IMG/VR virus record: IMGVR_UViG_3300045440_000165
Span: 1 to 64,000 of that record
Length of the DNA: 64,000 nucleotides
Source: a virus
Direction: 5' to 3' (one strand)
This document shows positions 21,915-30,660 of the stretch, in pieces. The translations under genes were made by a program, and so were the position numbers. A model generated the notes under the pieces. The model saw nothing but the letters and a program-made list of their open reading frames with translations, made no database searches and was not told where the DNA came from. Every line of letters begins with the position of its first letter. Positions within the stretch are counted from its first letter, which is position 1.

Positions 21915-23255
21915 ATGAGTATAGGACTAGAATCATTAGGTTTAATTCCAATTGGTTTGCCGTCCACTAGTCAAGCCAGTAATGCAACTACAGTCAGTTG
22001 TACTACTGGCGCTATGGCAATTGGTGGATTAACCGCGACTGTAGGAACATCTACAACTATTTCATGCTCTGTGGCTTCGTTAAGTGTAGCCGGACTTAGT
22101 GCAAACGTTCAATTTGGCACTATTACGATAACAAGTCCTGTCACTTTTCAAACATTCCAAAGAGATGGATCTAATCAAGCTAATATTGCAATAACAGGTA
22201 CATACACAGGTTCCCCAACGTCTATTCAAGCTAGTTTTAACGGGGGGGCTTGGGCTAATATCGTGGCATCTCCAGCAGGCGGGACTTTTTCAGGTACATT
22301 GTCAGCTCAGTCTATGGGGCAGGGTACCTTATCTGTGAGATTCGGTAATGATACGTCTGTTGTTGCAACTAAGTTAAAAGTTAAAATTGGCGACATCTAC
22401 ATAGTAATGGGGCAATCAAATCACGTTGGTCAAGCACCCAACTATGTGAATCCATCTACTGCAAATGGTAATGCATCAATTTGGGGTGTAGACGGGACTT
22501 GGCGGGAGTTGCTAGAAACAACTTCCGATAGATTTAGTACACGTGCTAATGGCGTGCAATGTAGTGCGATGAATCAGTTGGTAGTTGACGGTCAAGGCTC
22601 GTATTTCGGTGCTTTGGCGACATTGATCATGGCTGCGGGTGTGCCTGTTGCATTTGTGCCGTGCGCGATTGGTAGTTCTGCTATTTCAGGGTGGCAACCC
22701 GGTGGCACACATAATAACCCGGCCACGGCTTACGGCTCAGCATTAACACGTGCTCAATCTGTTGGTAATTTTAAGGCCGCGTTATGGTATCAAGGTGAGA
22801 TGGACGGTCTTTTAGCTACTACTTACGCGACTTATGTATCTCTACTAAACTCATTGATTGATAGCTGGTATGCAGATACCGGCAAAAAGGTAGTTGTTTA
22901 TCTTACTAATCGAACAGGTTCCGGCACATTGTCTGCAGCTCAGACAATCCAGAATGCTCAATTGTATGTTGGTAGGAGTAATGCAAACGCTATTCCCGGA
23001 CCAAACATGGATTTACTGTGGAGTAGCAATGTCCACTACCAAACAGCAGGGGATATAAATGCTGTTGCTTCAAAAACATTTGATGTGTTATCAGCTCAAT
23101 ACTACGGGGGAACTGTAGTCAGTTGCAGCGCAGCTTCCATACCGGATATTGGACTATCATGCTCGATTTCAGCTTCTGGTGGCGCAAGTGCAGCCGTACT
23201 ACCTCACTGGAACCCTCCTCTTTTCTCAAAAATGAACGGAAATTTTCAAGGCTAG
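21915..23255 (+). CDS. Tail-associated carbohydrate esterase (SGNH / CE6 sialate-acetylesterase type)
   Basis: The 446-residue protein has a central hydrolase domain (about 158-395). IYIVMGQSNHVGQ carries Ser168 (block I), GSSAISGW (about 253-260) supplies the Gly/oxyanion block, ALWYQGEMDG (289-298) matches the WYQGE block, and the catalytic His is probably His374 in SSNVHYQTAGD. This is the layout of acetyl-esterases that remove O-acetyl groups from sugars. Flanking it are short beta repeats with an SC...GL signature (residues about 28-65 and 405-425). It very likely deacetylates host capsule, exopolysaccharide or O-antigen during adsorption. Confidence 0.85.
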   Translation: MSIGLESLGLIPIGLPSTSQASNATTVSCTTGAMAIGGLTATVGTSTTISCSVASLSVAGLSANVQFGTITITSPVTFQTFQRDGSNQANIAITGTYTGSPTSIQASFNGGAWANIVASPAGGTFSGTLSAQSMGQGTLSVRFGNDTSVVATKLKVKIGDIYIVMGQSNHVGQAPNYVNPSTANGNASIWGVDGTWRELLETTSDRFSTRANGVQCSAMNQLVVDGQGSYFGALATLIMAAGVPVAFVPCAIGSSAISGWQPGGTHNNPATAYGSALTRAQSVGNFKAALWYQGEMDGLLATTYATYVSLLNSLIDSWYADTGKKVVVYLTNRTGSGTLSAAQTIQNAQLYVGRSNANAIPGPNMDLLWSSNVHYQTAGDINAVASKTFDVLSAQYYGGTVVSCSAASIPDIGLSCSISASGGASAAVLPHWNPPLFSKMNGNFQG

Positions 23256-23258
23256 AAT

Positions 23259-24143
23259 ATGTTACAAACATTTAAAAATGGGCAGGGTTCTGTCGTACTA
23301 AGGGTAAAGTTGCTAGATTCTTCTGCAACAACTGGGGCCGGTCTAACCGGCTTAACAAGCGCATCATCTGGTCTTATTATCTCTACAATTGCAGATAATG
23401 AGGCAACAGCGGTGGCATATACTGTGGCAGGGGCTACTATAGAGACAATTACAACTCTAGGTACTTACGCTGCCCCTACAGCTTCGAAATGCCGATTTAA
23501 GGAAGTGGATGCAACAAACCATAAAGGTGTATATGAGATTCAAATCGCAGATGCTAGATTCGCTGTTGCAAGCGCTAAAAGCCTCATAGTTAGCATTGCT
23601 GGTGCTACGAATTTGGCACAAGCGGATTTTGTAGTCCAATTGCAAAGTGATGATCCGTATATTGCAAAGCCAACTAACTATGCATCTTTGGTTATCGATG
23701 GTAGTGGTCGTGTGGATGTTAGCAAAATTGCTGGTACTGCACAGACAGGAAGAGATATTGGAGCAAGTGTCCTTGTATCTTCTGGTACAGGTACAGGACA
23801 AATTAGTATTACTTCAGGTGTTGTTAGTAGTAATATTACGCAAATCGGTGGTAGTGTTCCTGCACTTACAGGCTTCAAACAAGCAGTTCTTGGTAACGTT
23901 GTTGGTACTGTTGGCTCTGCAAGTTCAACTACTAGTATTGTAACTTCTGCTTTAACTCCTGCTGGCGCTGCAACAGACCAATTTAAAGGTAGGATTATTA
24001 CTTTTGATCAGGCAACAACTACAGTAGCTCTTAGAGGTCAGTCAACAGACATTACAGCAAGTACAAACTCTGCTACTCCTACATTCACAGTTACAGCTCT
24101 TACTACAGCGCCTGTTTCTGGTGACACGTTTAGCATTACTTAA
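23259..24143 (+). CDS. Virion structural protein, fibre-like
   Basis: The 294-residue product starts MLQTFKNGQGSVVLRVKLLD and contains TGAGLTGLTSASSGLIISTI and VDVSKIAGTA segments that I associate with phage appendage proteins. The C half is low-complexity Ser/Thr/Gly with a beta-rich end. Neighbours suggest a tail-tip or head-fibre part. Exact role unknown. Confidence 0.65.
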   Translation: MLQTFKNGQGSVVLRVKLLDSSATTGAGLTGLTSASSGLIISTIADNEATAVAYTVAGATIETITTLGTYAAPTASKCRFKEVDATNHKGVYEIQIADARFAVASAKSLIVSIAGATNLAQADFVVQLQSDDPYIAKPTNYASLVIDGSGRVDVSKIAGTAQTGRDIGASVLVSSGTGTGQISITSGVVSSNITQIGGSVPALTGFKQAVLGNVVGTVGSASSTTSIVTSALTPAGAATDQFKGRIITFDQATTTVALRGQSTDITASTNSATPTFTVTALTTAPVSGDTFSIT

Positions 24144-24145
24144 TC

Positions 24146-24436
24146 ATGGCTATCACTAGGGTTAGTTCTGGCGGGTTTGGAGCTAGAAGGTCTGGCAGCT
24201 TTGCTAGTAAATACGTAGCCCCTGTGGTAATTAAAACTAGACTCGGCTCTTCTGGATTTGGTGTTCGCAGGTCTGGAAGTTTTGCTGGTAAAACAGCATC
24301 AATCACTTCCTCGTTAAAGACAAGGTTGGGTTCCGGTGGTTTTGGCGTTAGAAGAGCTGGTAGTTTTTTAAGTAAATCACAGACAGGAAGTATTTTAGCT
24401 TCATGTTTAACAATAGTGCGTAGACGCAGGAGATAG
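24146..24436 (+). CDS. Three-fold repeat protein, GFG-RR-GSF motif
   Basis: The 96-residue product has three copies of a unit of about 30-40 residues: SSGGFGARRSGSFASK, LGSSGFGVRRSGSFAGK and LGSGGFGVRRAGSFLSK, and ends in RRRRR. It is very basic and Gly/Ser-rich. No family is recognised. Basic repeats among virion genes suggest binding to DNA or to an acidic virion surface. Confidence 0.65.
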   Translation: MAITRVSSGGFGARRSGSFASKYVAPVVIKTRLGSSGFGVRRSGSFAGKTASITSSLKTRLGSGGFGVRRAGSFLSKSQTGSILASCLTIVRRRRR

Positions 24437-24438
24437 AT

Positions 24439-24834
24439 ATGGCAGTAAGAAGTGTTTCTAGAGGTTTAGTAGGGTCATCAAGCGTTAGCCTTGAAGATGG
24501 CTCCAAGATATTTGATGATGAACTAGGAAGAGTTGTCACTATCTCTTGGAGCGGTTTGCTCAATGGTGACTCAGGGGAGCCTGCTAATTTAGCAGAATTC
24601 TCAGATAGAAGTATACAGATTGCAGGTACGCTAGGCACAGGTGGAACAATAGTAGTGGAAGGATCTAATGATGGTACAACTTATTATACGTTAAAAGATC
24701 TATTTGGTACATCCTTATCTACTACTTCTCTAATATTAGCTGGAATAGCTGAAATTACAAAATGGATACGGGTGAGGGTAACAGCAGGTAATGGTTCTAC
24801 AAATCTACAAGCTATTATTGTAGCACGTAGATAG
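24439..24834 (+). CDS. Virion-associated beta-rich protein
   Basis: 131 residues; the middle TGGTIVVEGSNDGTTYYTLK and the WIRVRVTAGNGSTNLQAIIV end resemble beta-sandwich units seen in phage head or tail decoration proteins. Start follows the repeat-protein stop by two bases. Role not certain. Confidence 0.6.
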   Translation: MAVRSVSRGLVGSSSVSLEDGSKIFDDELGRVVTISWSGLLNGDSGEPANLAEFSDRSIQIAGTLGTGGTIVVEGSNDGTTYYTLKDLFGTSLSTTSLILAGIAEITKWIRVRVTAGNGSTNLQAIIVARR

Positions 24835-24870
24835 TATCAAATTAGTAGTATAACTCTCGGCAGGAAAATT

Positions 24871-25212
24871 ATGACAAAACCTAAAATAGCTGTCAAAGAA
24901 CAGCCACTCTTTTTTAAAAAGAAACATGAACTAGCTAAACTCCTTAAGGAAATTGAAAAAGGCAGCGAAGAAAGTGTGCATCTTTTACTCACTACCATGA
25001 GGGATGAAAAGACAGATTTAAAAACCAGAATCTTAATTGCTGAGAGTATTATCACAATGCAAACAAAGATTGCAGATCAAATTAGTAGAGATACATTGAA
25101 CAGACAAATTGCTGAAATCAAGATTAATGGGCTTTCAAAGCCGCTATCAATAGATGAAGATCAGCCAAGGGTTATGCCGATGATTGATTTAAATAATATC
25201 CGAGAGGTATAG
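24871..25212 (+). CDS. Helical protein before terL, possible small terminase
   Basis: The 113-residue product is helical throughout (LAKLLKEIEKGSEESVHLLL) with a basic start, and lies directly before the large terminase gene, the usual place of the small subunit. No helix-turn-helix is obvious and the family is not recognised, so the call rests on position and size. Confidence 0.45.
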   Translation: MTKPKIAVKEQPLFFKKKHELAKLLKEIEKGSEESVHLLLTTMRDEKTDLKTRILIAESIITMQTKIADQISRDTLNRQIAEIKINGLSKPLSIDEDQPRVMPMIDLNNIREV

Positions 25213-25216
25213 AAAT

Positions 25217-25245
25217 TTGACAAATAATAAGTTATAAATTATACT
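25217..25245 (+). promoter_or_regulatory. Sigma70-type promoter before terL
   Basis: TTGACA (25217-25222), 17-base spacer, TATACT (25240-25245). It would give the terminase gene a leader of nearly 190 bases. Confidence 0.75.
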
Positions 25246-25276
25246 TTACAAGTAAATAACACATTTACAAATTATA

Positions 25277-25405
25277 GTAACCCTACCAGACAGAGTTCAA
25301 ATCGGGTTACTTCACTGTTAATGCTACTCCGCGTAGTGTTGATAGATTAGAGGAGAGGGTACTAAGTATTGTAGTACCGCGTTACGGGGCAGGAAGGGTA
25401 GCCCC
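25277..25405 (+). promoter_or_regulatory. Structured leader or packaging-site candidate before terL
   Basis: Four hairpins follow one another: GTAACCC/GGGTTAC (25277-25283, 25304-25310), CTAC/GTAG (25324-25336), GGTACT/AGTACC (25358-25363, 25373-25378) and GGGGC/GCCCC (25386-25390, 25401-25405). They lie between the promoter and the TTG start of terL, where either mRNA control or a cos/pac site would be expected. Confidence 0.45.
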
Positions 25406-25444
25406 TGACAAGAATAATTAAAGCAAATAATAAGAGGATTACAG

Positions 25445-26881
25445 TTGACAAAAGAACAAGCTCCTGTGTTCTCTCCCAGTTCAGAGTGCCATAGGATATT
25501 TCTAAACTGTAAGAGTAACTTTATCATATTTGGTGGTGGCGCGGGGTGCGGGAAAACGCATCAAGCCCTAATGCTCATCTTGAAATATAAAGATGATCCT
25601 AATTTCAGAGCTGTATTCATCCGAGAAACATCTACGCAGCTATCACAAGCGGGTGGTTTGTTCCAAGAAGCACAAGCTATGTGGAAATATTTTGGCGCGG
25701 TATTTAAATACATGCCAAATATGAGTGCCACATTTCCTTCAGGTGCTCAAGTACAGTTTAAAGTGTGCGGTGCTGATAGAGATATTTCAAACTACGACGG
25801 TGGACAATACTCATTAGTAATTTTTGATGAAGCTCAAAACCACTCAGAAGTGCAGGTACGTTATCTAGAATCTCGTATCCGCTCTAAAGCTAAAGGCCCA
25901 CACCAGTTAATAGCAACATGTAATCCAAAGTTTAATTCTTGGCTATTGCCATTTGTTCATCCTTACCTAGATCCTGATTCTGGTATTCCTAATCCGGATA
26001 TGTTCGCTAAGGAAATGTACTATGGCTCCTACGGCGGTAAGATAGTAATTGGCAGATCAAAAGAAGAGCTAATAGCTCAATATCCAGATATAAGCTGCCA
26101 AAGTTATACCTTCATTGCAGCTACAATCGCAGATAATCCTATCATGCGAAAGCTCAACCCAGAGTATGTAAAACGACTTGAAGGCTTGAAGCGAGTAGAA
26201 AGAGAACGATTATTATTAGGCTCATGGTTTGCTAAAGAAAACAATTCATCCTACTTTAAACGAGATTGGGTAGAAATAATAGACAAGCCTCCTACTAATG
26301 CAGCTATGCGCGTTAGAGGTATGGACTTTGCAGCAACACTCCCATCGGAGAGTAATCCTAATCCAGACTGGACAGCTTCTGTTCTAGTTAGTAGAACTCC
26401 AGACTTCTATGTTATCGAGCATGTCGAGCGCTACAGGAAACTTACTAACAGCGTTCTTGAACATATTGTAGAGACAGCTAAAGCTGATAGAGGGTACTCA
26501 GGTGATGTACCTGTCTATTTCCCTAGAGATCCCGGCGCTGCTGGTGCTCAGTCTAGCATGTTTTTTATTAAATATCTAGTGGAACATGGGGTGATAGCCA
26601 AAGCTGAAAAAAGCTCAGGGCATTCGGGTAAGTTATCTAGAGCACAGCCATTCTTAAGCTTATGTGAAGCTGGCTTGGTTAAGGTTGTTAAAGGAGATTG
26701 GAACGCTGATTTCTTTAACGAGCTAGAAGAATATGTAGATGGTAAGCGAGGACAGAAAGATGATATGTGGGATGCTTGTGCTACAGCGTTTAAAGCTGTT
26801 ATGAAGCAGAATACATTACCTTCATTTTCACTACCTTCTGGTATGACTCAAGCTAGTCCTATACCAACTATACATGGATAG
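25445..26881 (+). CDS. terL: Terminase large subunit
   Basis: The 478-residue protein has an N-terminal ATPase with Walker A FGGGAGCGKT (29-38), Walker B LVIFDEA (124-130) and a coupling TCNP motif near residue 160. The C-terminal nuclease starts at GMDFA (about 296) and includes acidic residues near KDDMWDA (about 438). It packages DNA into the head through the portal. The start is a TTG with AAGAGG upstream; no in-frame ATG precedes Walker A. Confidence 0.93.
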   Translation: MTKEQAPVFSPSSECHRIFLNCKSNFIIFGGGAGCGKTHQALMLILKYKDDPNFRAVFIRETSTQLSQAGGLFQEAQAMWKYFGAVFKYMPNMSATFPSGAQVQFKVCGADRDISNYDGGQYSLVIFDEAQNHSEVQVRYLESRIRSKAKGPHQLIATCNPKFNSWLLPFVHPYLDPDSGIPNPDMFAKEMYYGSYGGKIVIGRSKEELIAQYPDISCQSYTFIAATIADNPIMRKLNPEYVKRLEGLKRVERERLLLGSWFAKENNSSYFKRDWVEIIDKPPTNAAMRVRGMDFAATLPSESNPNPDWTASVLVSRTPDFYVIEHVERYRKLTNSVLEHIVETAKADRGYSGDVPVYFPRDPGAAGAQSSMFFIKYLVEHGVIAKAEKSSGHSGKLSRAQPFLSLCEAGLVKVVKGDWNADFFNELEEYVDGKRGQKDDMWDACATAFKAVMKQNTLPSFSLPSGMTQASPIPTIHG

Positions 26882-26894
26882 AAATGTGTAGTAT

Positions 26895-26923
26895 TTGACA
26901 TATAATGTTGCCTATGTTATACT
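26895..26923 (+). promoter_or_regulatory. Sigma70-type promoter before the portal gene
   Basis: TTGACA (26895-26900), 17-base spacer ending TGT, TATACT (26918-26923), with extended -10 TG. Confidence 0.78.
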
Positions 26924-26968
26924 TCAGAAATTCGAAATAATTGCAACAATACAATATAAGGGTGTTTT

Positions 26969-28474
26969 ATGGCTAGAAAAGCCCAATCGAAAGATAATGC
27001 GGCTAATTTGGCTGCAGATGCCGATGCCAGTATTCCACGAATATCTCTAGGAGAGACAGGCTTCACTGGGCTACGTGTCACTAACAAGCAGATAGTAGAA
27101 GAGTCTAACAGAGTATTCAGATACCCTAGCACGCTTAAAGTGGTATCTGAGATGAAAGTAGATCCCACTGTAGCTGCAGCTCTAAATATCTATAAAATAA
27201 TGATAGGCCGAGTTAAGTGGACTGTCAAGCCACCTGAAGATGCAACAGATAAAGAAATTGCTAGAGCTAAGTTTGTAGAGTCTTGCATGGATGACATGGA
27301 TAGCACTTGGAATAACTTTATTAGTGAAGTTACTTCATATCTACCTTATGGATTTGCAGTCATTGAAAAAGTGATGCGACGCAGGCTTAAGCGCAATGGT
27401 AGTAAATTTAACGATGGGCTTGTAGGTCTTGCAAAGCTAGCTCCTCGTGGTCAGGATACAATTAAAAATTGGTATTTCTCCCCTGACGGACGAGAGTTTC
27501 TTGGAGTGGGGCAGTCAATTGCTAATCTAGAAAATAGCTACAGATATGTCAATGTCACTAATGCTGAAGATGGATTAGTAACTATCCCACGCGAGAAGTT
27601 TCTATTATTTTGCGCAGATAGTGAAAAAGATAATCCTCAAGGCAGATCAATTCTAAAATCCGTATATCTCCCTTACAAGCAACTCACCTTACTAAAAGAT
27701 CAGTTGATGCTAGGTGTTAGTAAAGATTTACAAGGGATTCCAAAAGTTGGTATGCCAGTTAAGTATTTTGACACCAACGCTAGCGCAGAAGACAGAGCCG
27801 TATATCAAGGATTTAAAGACATTGTAGATGGATTAGCTGCAGGTACTAGAAGCGGAATTATGTATCCGCTAATATTCGATGAGATTTCAAAGCAGCCTTT
27901 ATTCTCTGTAGACTTGCTAGAAGCTAAGGGTGGTAAAGCTTTTGATATTCCGGGCATTATTAAGTCTCTCCAGAATGACATTCTAACAGCTCTTAATGTA
28001 GATATTATCAAACTTGGTAGCGATTCAAAAGGTAGTTTTAGTCTTGCAGATAGCAAAGAAAATCTGTTAGCTATGGCACTAGAGTTTAGGTTACAAGAAA
28101 TTCGTGCTGTGCTTAATAAAGATTTGATGGTTGATCTATTCCGTCGTAATGGTTGGGATATAGAAAGATTACCAACATTTGAATTTGGTGATCTTGTAGA
28201 CATCGATACAGAAGCTTTCTCCAAGTTAATTCAACGTTGTGCTAGTGTAGGTCTTGTCAATGCAGATAAAGATATTATTAATAAAGTGCGTGAAGTTATT
28301 GGCGTACCTATTATACCAGAAGATCAAGAAATAGACAGAGATACGTTAATAGGCTCTACAAGCAGATCTGGAGACGGAATGGCTGCAGGTAAATCTGGTA
28401 ATGGTACATCGGATATTGGTGGAGATAGTAATAAGCAAGATGCTTCTGCTGCAAATGCAGACAATAAAGCCTAA
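26969..28474 (+). CDS. Portal protein (DUF935 / Mu gp29 type)
   Basis: The 501-residue protein has the portal profile: early KVVSEMKVDPTVAAALNIYK, a strand-rich clip and stem region, DILTALNVDIIKLGSDSKG near residue 340, and a disordered Gly/Ser/Asn tail. Portals form the ring through which DNA enters the head. Size and place between terL and the head protease agree. A near-consensus promoter lies 46 bases upstream. Confidence 0.85.
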   Translation: MARKAQSKDNAANLAADADASIPRISLGETGFTGLRVTNKQIVEESNRVFRYPSTLKVVSEMKVDPTVAAALNIYKIMIGRVKWTVKPPEDATDKEIARAKFVESCMDDMDSTWNNFISEVTSYLPYGFAVIEKVMRRRLKRNGSKFNDGLVGLAKLAPRGQDTIKNWYFSPDGREFLGVGQSIANLENSYRYVNVTNAEDGLVTIPREKFLLFCADSEKDNPQGRSILKSVYLPYKQLTLLKDQLMLGVSKDLQGIPKVGMPVKYFDTNASAEDRAVYQGFKDIVDGLAAGTRSGIMYPLIFDEISKQPLFSVDLLEAKGGKAFDIPGIIKSLQNDILTALNVDIIKLGSDSKGSFSLADSKENLLAMALEFRLQEIRAVLNKDLMVDLFRRNGWDIERLPTFEFGDLVDIDTEAFSKLIQRCASVGLVNADKDIINKVREVIGVPIIPEDQEIDRDTLIGSTSRSGDGMAAGKSGNGTSDIGGDSNKQDASAANADNKA

Positions 28475-28486
28475 TAAGGATATTTA

Positions 28487-29341
28487 ATGAGTAAAAAACT
28501 ATTAAGGCTTACAGAAGCTTTGTATTCTCAGCCACATTTAATTTCGCAAACAGGGTTTAATACAATTAGTCAATACCTCAGCAATCGTAACAGGTTTGGC
28601 TTAATGAATCCATCGGGGAATATGCTCAACGAGGAAGATGACACTCCAGAGGATTTAGATGATTTCTCTGTAGAGCTTGGCATCGGAGTTGTGCAAGTAC
28701 AAGGAGCTTTAACATATAAACCTGTTAATAGTATGTGTGCTGATGTTGGTTGCAGCTACGAAGACATCTTAGAGCAAGTTGGGGAAATGATTGACGCTGG
28801 TGTAAAGACTATCGTTTTCAATTGTGACTCTCCCGGTGGTGAAGGATACGGTGCATTTGAATGTGCTGATGAAATTCGTAAGATGTGTGATGCAACTGGT
28901 GTATACACAATAGCTTATAACGATGGATGTATGGCTTCAGCTTGCTACGCGTTAGCTTGTCAATGTGATGAAGTAGTATCAAATCCAGCAGCAGAAACTG
29001 GCAGCATTGGTGTCTTGATAGCTTTGCACAATGATAGCAAGATGTTAGAAGAAATGGGAATAGCTCGCAGCTTTATCTCTGCAGGAGAACAGAAGATTCC
29101 TTTCACGGAAGACGGAGCTTGGAAGCCAGAGTTTATTGCAGATTTACAAAATAAAGTAGATACAATGTATCAATCATTCTGTGAGCATGTATCTAAGTAC
29201 ACAGGACTTTCTGTTGACAGTATCAGAAGTACGCAAGCTAAATGTTTTCTTGCTGATGATGCTTTAGCGTTAGGGTTAGTAAACAGTGTGATGACACGTT
29301 CTGCTTTTGTTGAATACATCTTATCAAAACAGAATAAATAG
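28487..29341 (+). CDS. S49-family head maturation protease
   Basis: The 284-residue protein has the SppA-like core: NCDSPGGEG (112-120), Ser151 in GCMASACYALA and Lys203 in SAGEQKIPF, which form the Ser/Lys dyad of the S49 family. It is followed by a scaffold-like gene and capsid genes, as in lambda-type heads, so it most likely trims scaffold and capsid proteins. It is one of two ClpP-fold enzymes in the window. Confidence 0.9.
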   Translation: MSKKLLRLTEALYSQPHLISQTGFNTISQYLSNRNRFGLMNPSGNMLNEEDDTPEDLDDFSVELGIGVVQVQGALTYKPVNSMCADVGCSYEDILEQVGEMIDAGVKTIVFNCDSPGGEGYGAFECADEIRKMCDATGVYTIAYNDGCMASACYALACQCDEVVSNPAAETGSIGVLIALHNDSKMLEEMGIARSFISAGEQKIPFTEDGAWKPEFIADLQNKVDTMYQSFCEHVSKYTGLSVDSIRSTQAKCFLADDALALGLVNSVMTRSAFVEYILSKQNK

Positions 29342-29349
29342 GAGTAGGA

Positions 29350-29892
29350 ATGTTAGACAAATTAAAAAAAGCAGCTAAACAAGTTTTCAATACACAAACG
29401 GATGAAGTTATGCCAATTTTAGCAGAAGTAGTTAAGGAAGATATTAAACTAGATTTTGATGGTATGCAAGCAGAACTTTCAAATCTTAAATCTTCTTACG
29501 AATCTCAAACTTCCGTTCTCGGAAAATTAACAGAAGAGTTTTCAAAGCTGCAAGCAGAGGCTAGTAATTACAAGCAAGAGTTGGATGCGGCTTTAGGTCT
29601 TGTAGCATCTTTGCAAAAAGAAAACAAAGATGCAAAGATGTCAGCTAGGAAGTCTGCAGTTGAAGCATCTATTGGTACAGAAAAAGCTGATGCATTCTTA
29701 GCAGCAACAGAAGGCTTGGATGACGAAGCATTTACCGCTATTGCAACTGCTCTAGCAAGCTCTATGGAAGTGGAAGCTAATTCTCCCATGTTCAAAGAAG
29801 TTGGTGTCACAGGTAAGACAGAGAGTGAACATTTAGCTAATGAAGAAACACCAGAAATGAAAATCCTCAAGAAAAAGTATCCCAAGAAGTAG
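29350..29892 (+). CDS. Probable scaffolding protein
   Basis: The 180-residue product is acidic and helical with a coiled coil (about residues 35-95) and a short basic end (KILKKKYPKK), the usual design of scaffold proteins that bind the capsid by a basic tail. It lies between the protease and the capsid genes. No sequence family is recognised; the call is by design and order. Confidence 0.7.
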   Translation: MLDKLKKAAKQVFNTQTDEVMPILAEVVKEDIKLDFDGMQAELSNLKSSYESQTSVLGKLTEEFSKLQAEASNYKQELDAALGLVASLQKENKDAKMSARKSAVEASIGTEKADAFLAATEGLDDEAFTAIATALASSMEVEANSPMFKEVGVTGKTESEHLANEETPEMKILKKKYPKK

Positions 29893-29932
29893 TAAGAATA
29901 TTATCAAGAAGTTAAATTAAAAGGAATATAAA

Positions 29933-30625
29933 ATGAGCGTAATTGCTACAAGCACTAATGTTTTCTCAACTGTTATCAAGCACGAATATGAGCCAAGCGT
30001 AGGTTTTTGCCGCGAAGCTGTCACCGTGTATGATTCAGCTAGCACTTTCACACCGGGATCTGTTCTTGGTCGTTTCTTGGCAAGCCCTGTTTGCACTCCA
30101 GCAGCAGTAGTAGGTACTGGTAACGGTAGTATCGGCACTGTCACAGGTACAGGTAAAGCTATTGTTGGTACTTACACATTGCGTATCGTGTTGGCAGCAG
30201 CTAATGCAGGTAACTTCGAATTGTTCAACCCTAATGGTGTATTGGTTGGCGTAGGTACTGTAGGTACAGCATTCGTATCTCCAGACATGACTTTCACTTT
30301 AGCCGATGGTTCCACAGACTTTGCTCTCGGTGACACTATTGCTATCGCTGTAACTGGCACCTACAAATACAAACTTGTAGAAGCTACTGCAACTGATGGC
30401 ACAGCCGTTGCTGCAGGTATTTATATTGCTGATGCGTTGGGTAATTCTGGTGATGTAGCTATTGCAGCTAACACAGATACCACTGTCTTGGCAATCGTTC
30501 GTGGCCCTGTTGTGTACTCAAAAGATGAGCTTTCTTTCGGAGCTTCTGTTGATACCACTGCAGAGAAGAATAAAGCGTATGCAGAATTGGCGGCTCTTGG
30601 TATTGTTGCTGCTACCACAGCCTAA
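29933..30625 (+). CDS. Head decoration protein, lambda gpD-like
   Basis: In the 230-residue protein, FTPGSVLGRFLASPVC near residue 39, RGPVVYSKDELSFG near 195 and a final KAYAELAALGIVAA helix follow the gpD-type decoration pattern. An extra beta-rich stretch (about 60-160) enlarges it beyond lambda gpD (110 residues). It precedes the gpE-like capsid gene. It should bind the capsid surface as trimers and stabilise the expanded head. Confidence 0.8.
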   Translation: MSVIATSTNVFSTVIKHEYEPSVGFCREAVTVYDSASTFTPGSVLGRFLASPVCTPAAVVGTGNGSIGTVTGTGKAIVGTYTLRIVLAAANAGNFELFNPNGVLVGVGTVGTAFVSPDMTFTLADGSTDFALGDTIAIAVTGTYKYKLVEATATDGTAVAAGIYIADALGNSGDVAIAANTDTTVLAIVRGPVVYSKDELSFGASVDTTAEKNKAYAELAALGIVAATTA

Positions 30626-30660
30626 TTAACAATACTATAATAAATAAATAAGGAAATATT

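Noticed and set aside
23647-23943. 98-codon ORF overlapping the structural gene at 23259-24143
   Set aside because: Leu/Val-only composition and no ribosome site; shadow of Thr/Ser/Ala codons in the real frame.
25277-25310. tRNA-like element (T-loop-like TTCAAATC between 7-base arms)
   Set aside because: No D or anticodon arms and no acceptor partner; only one hairpin fits.
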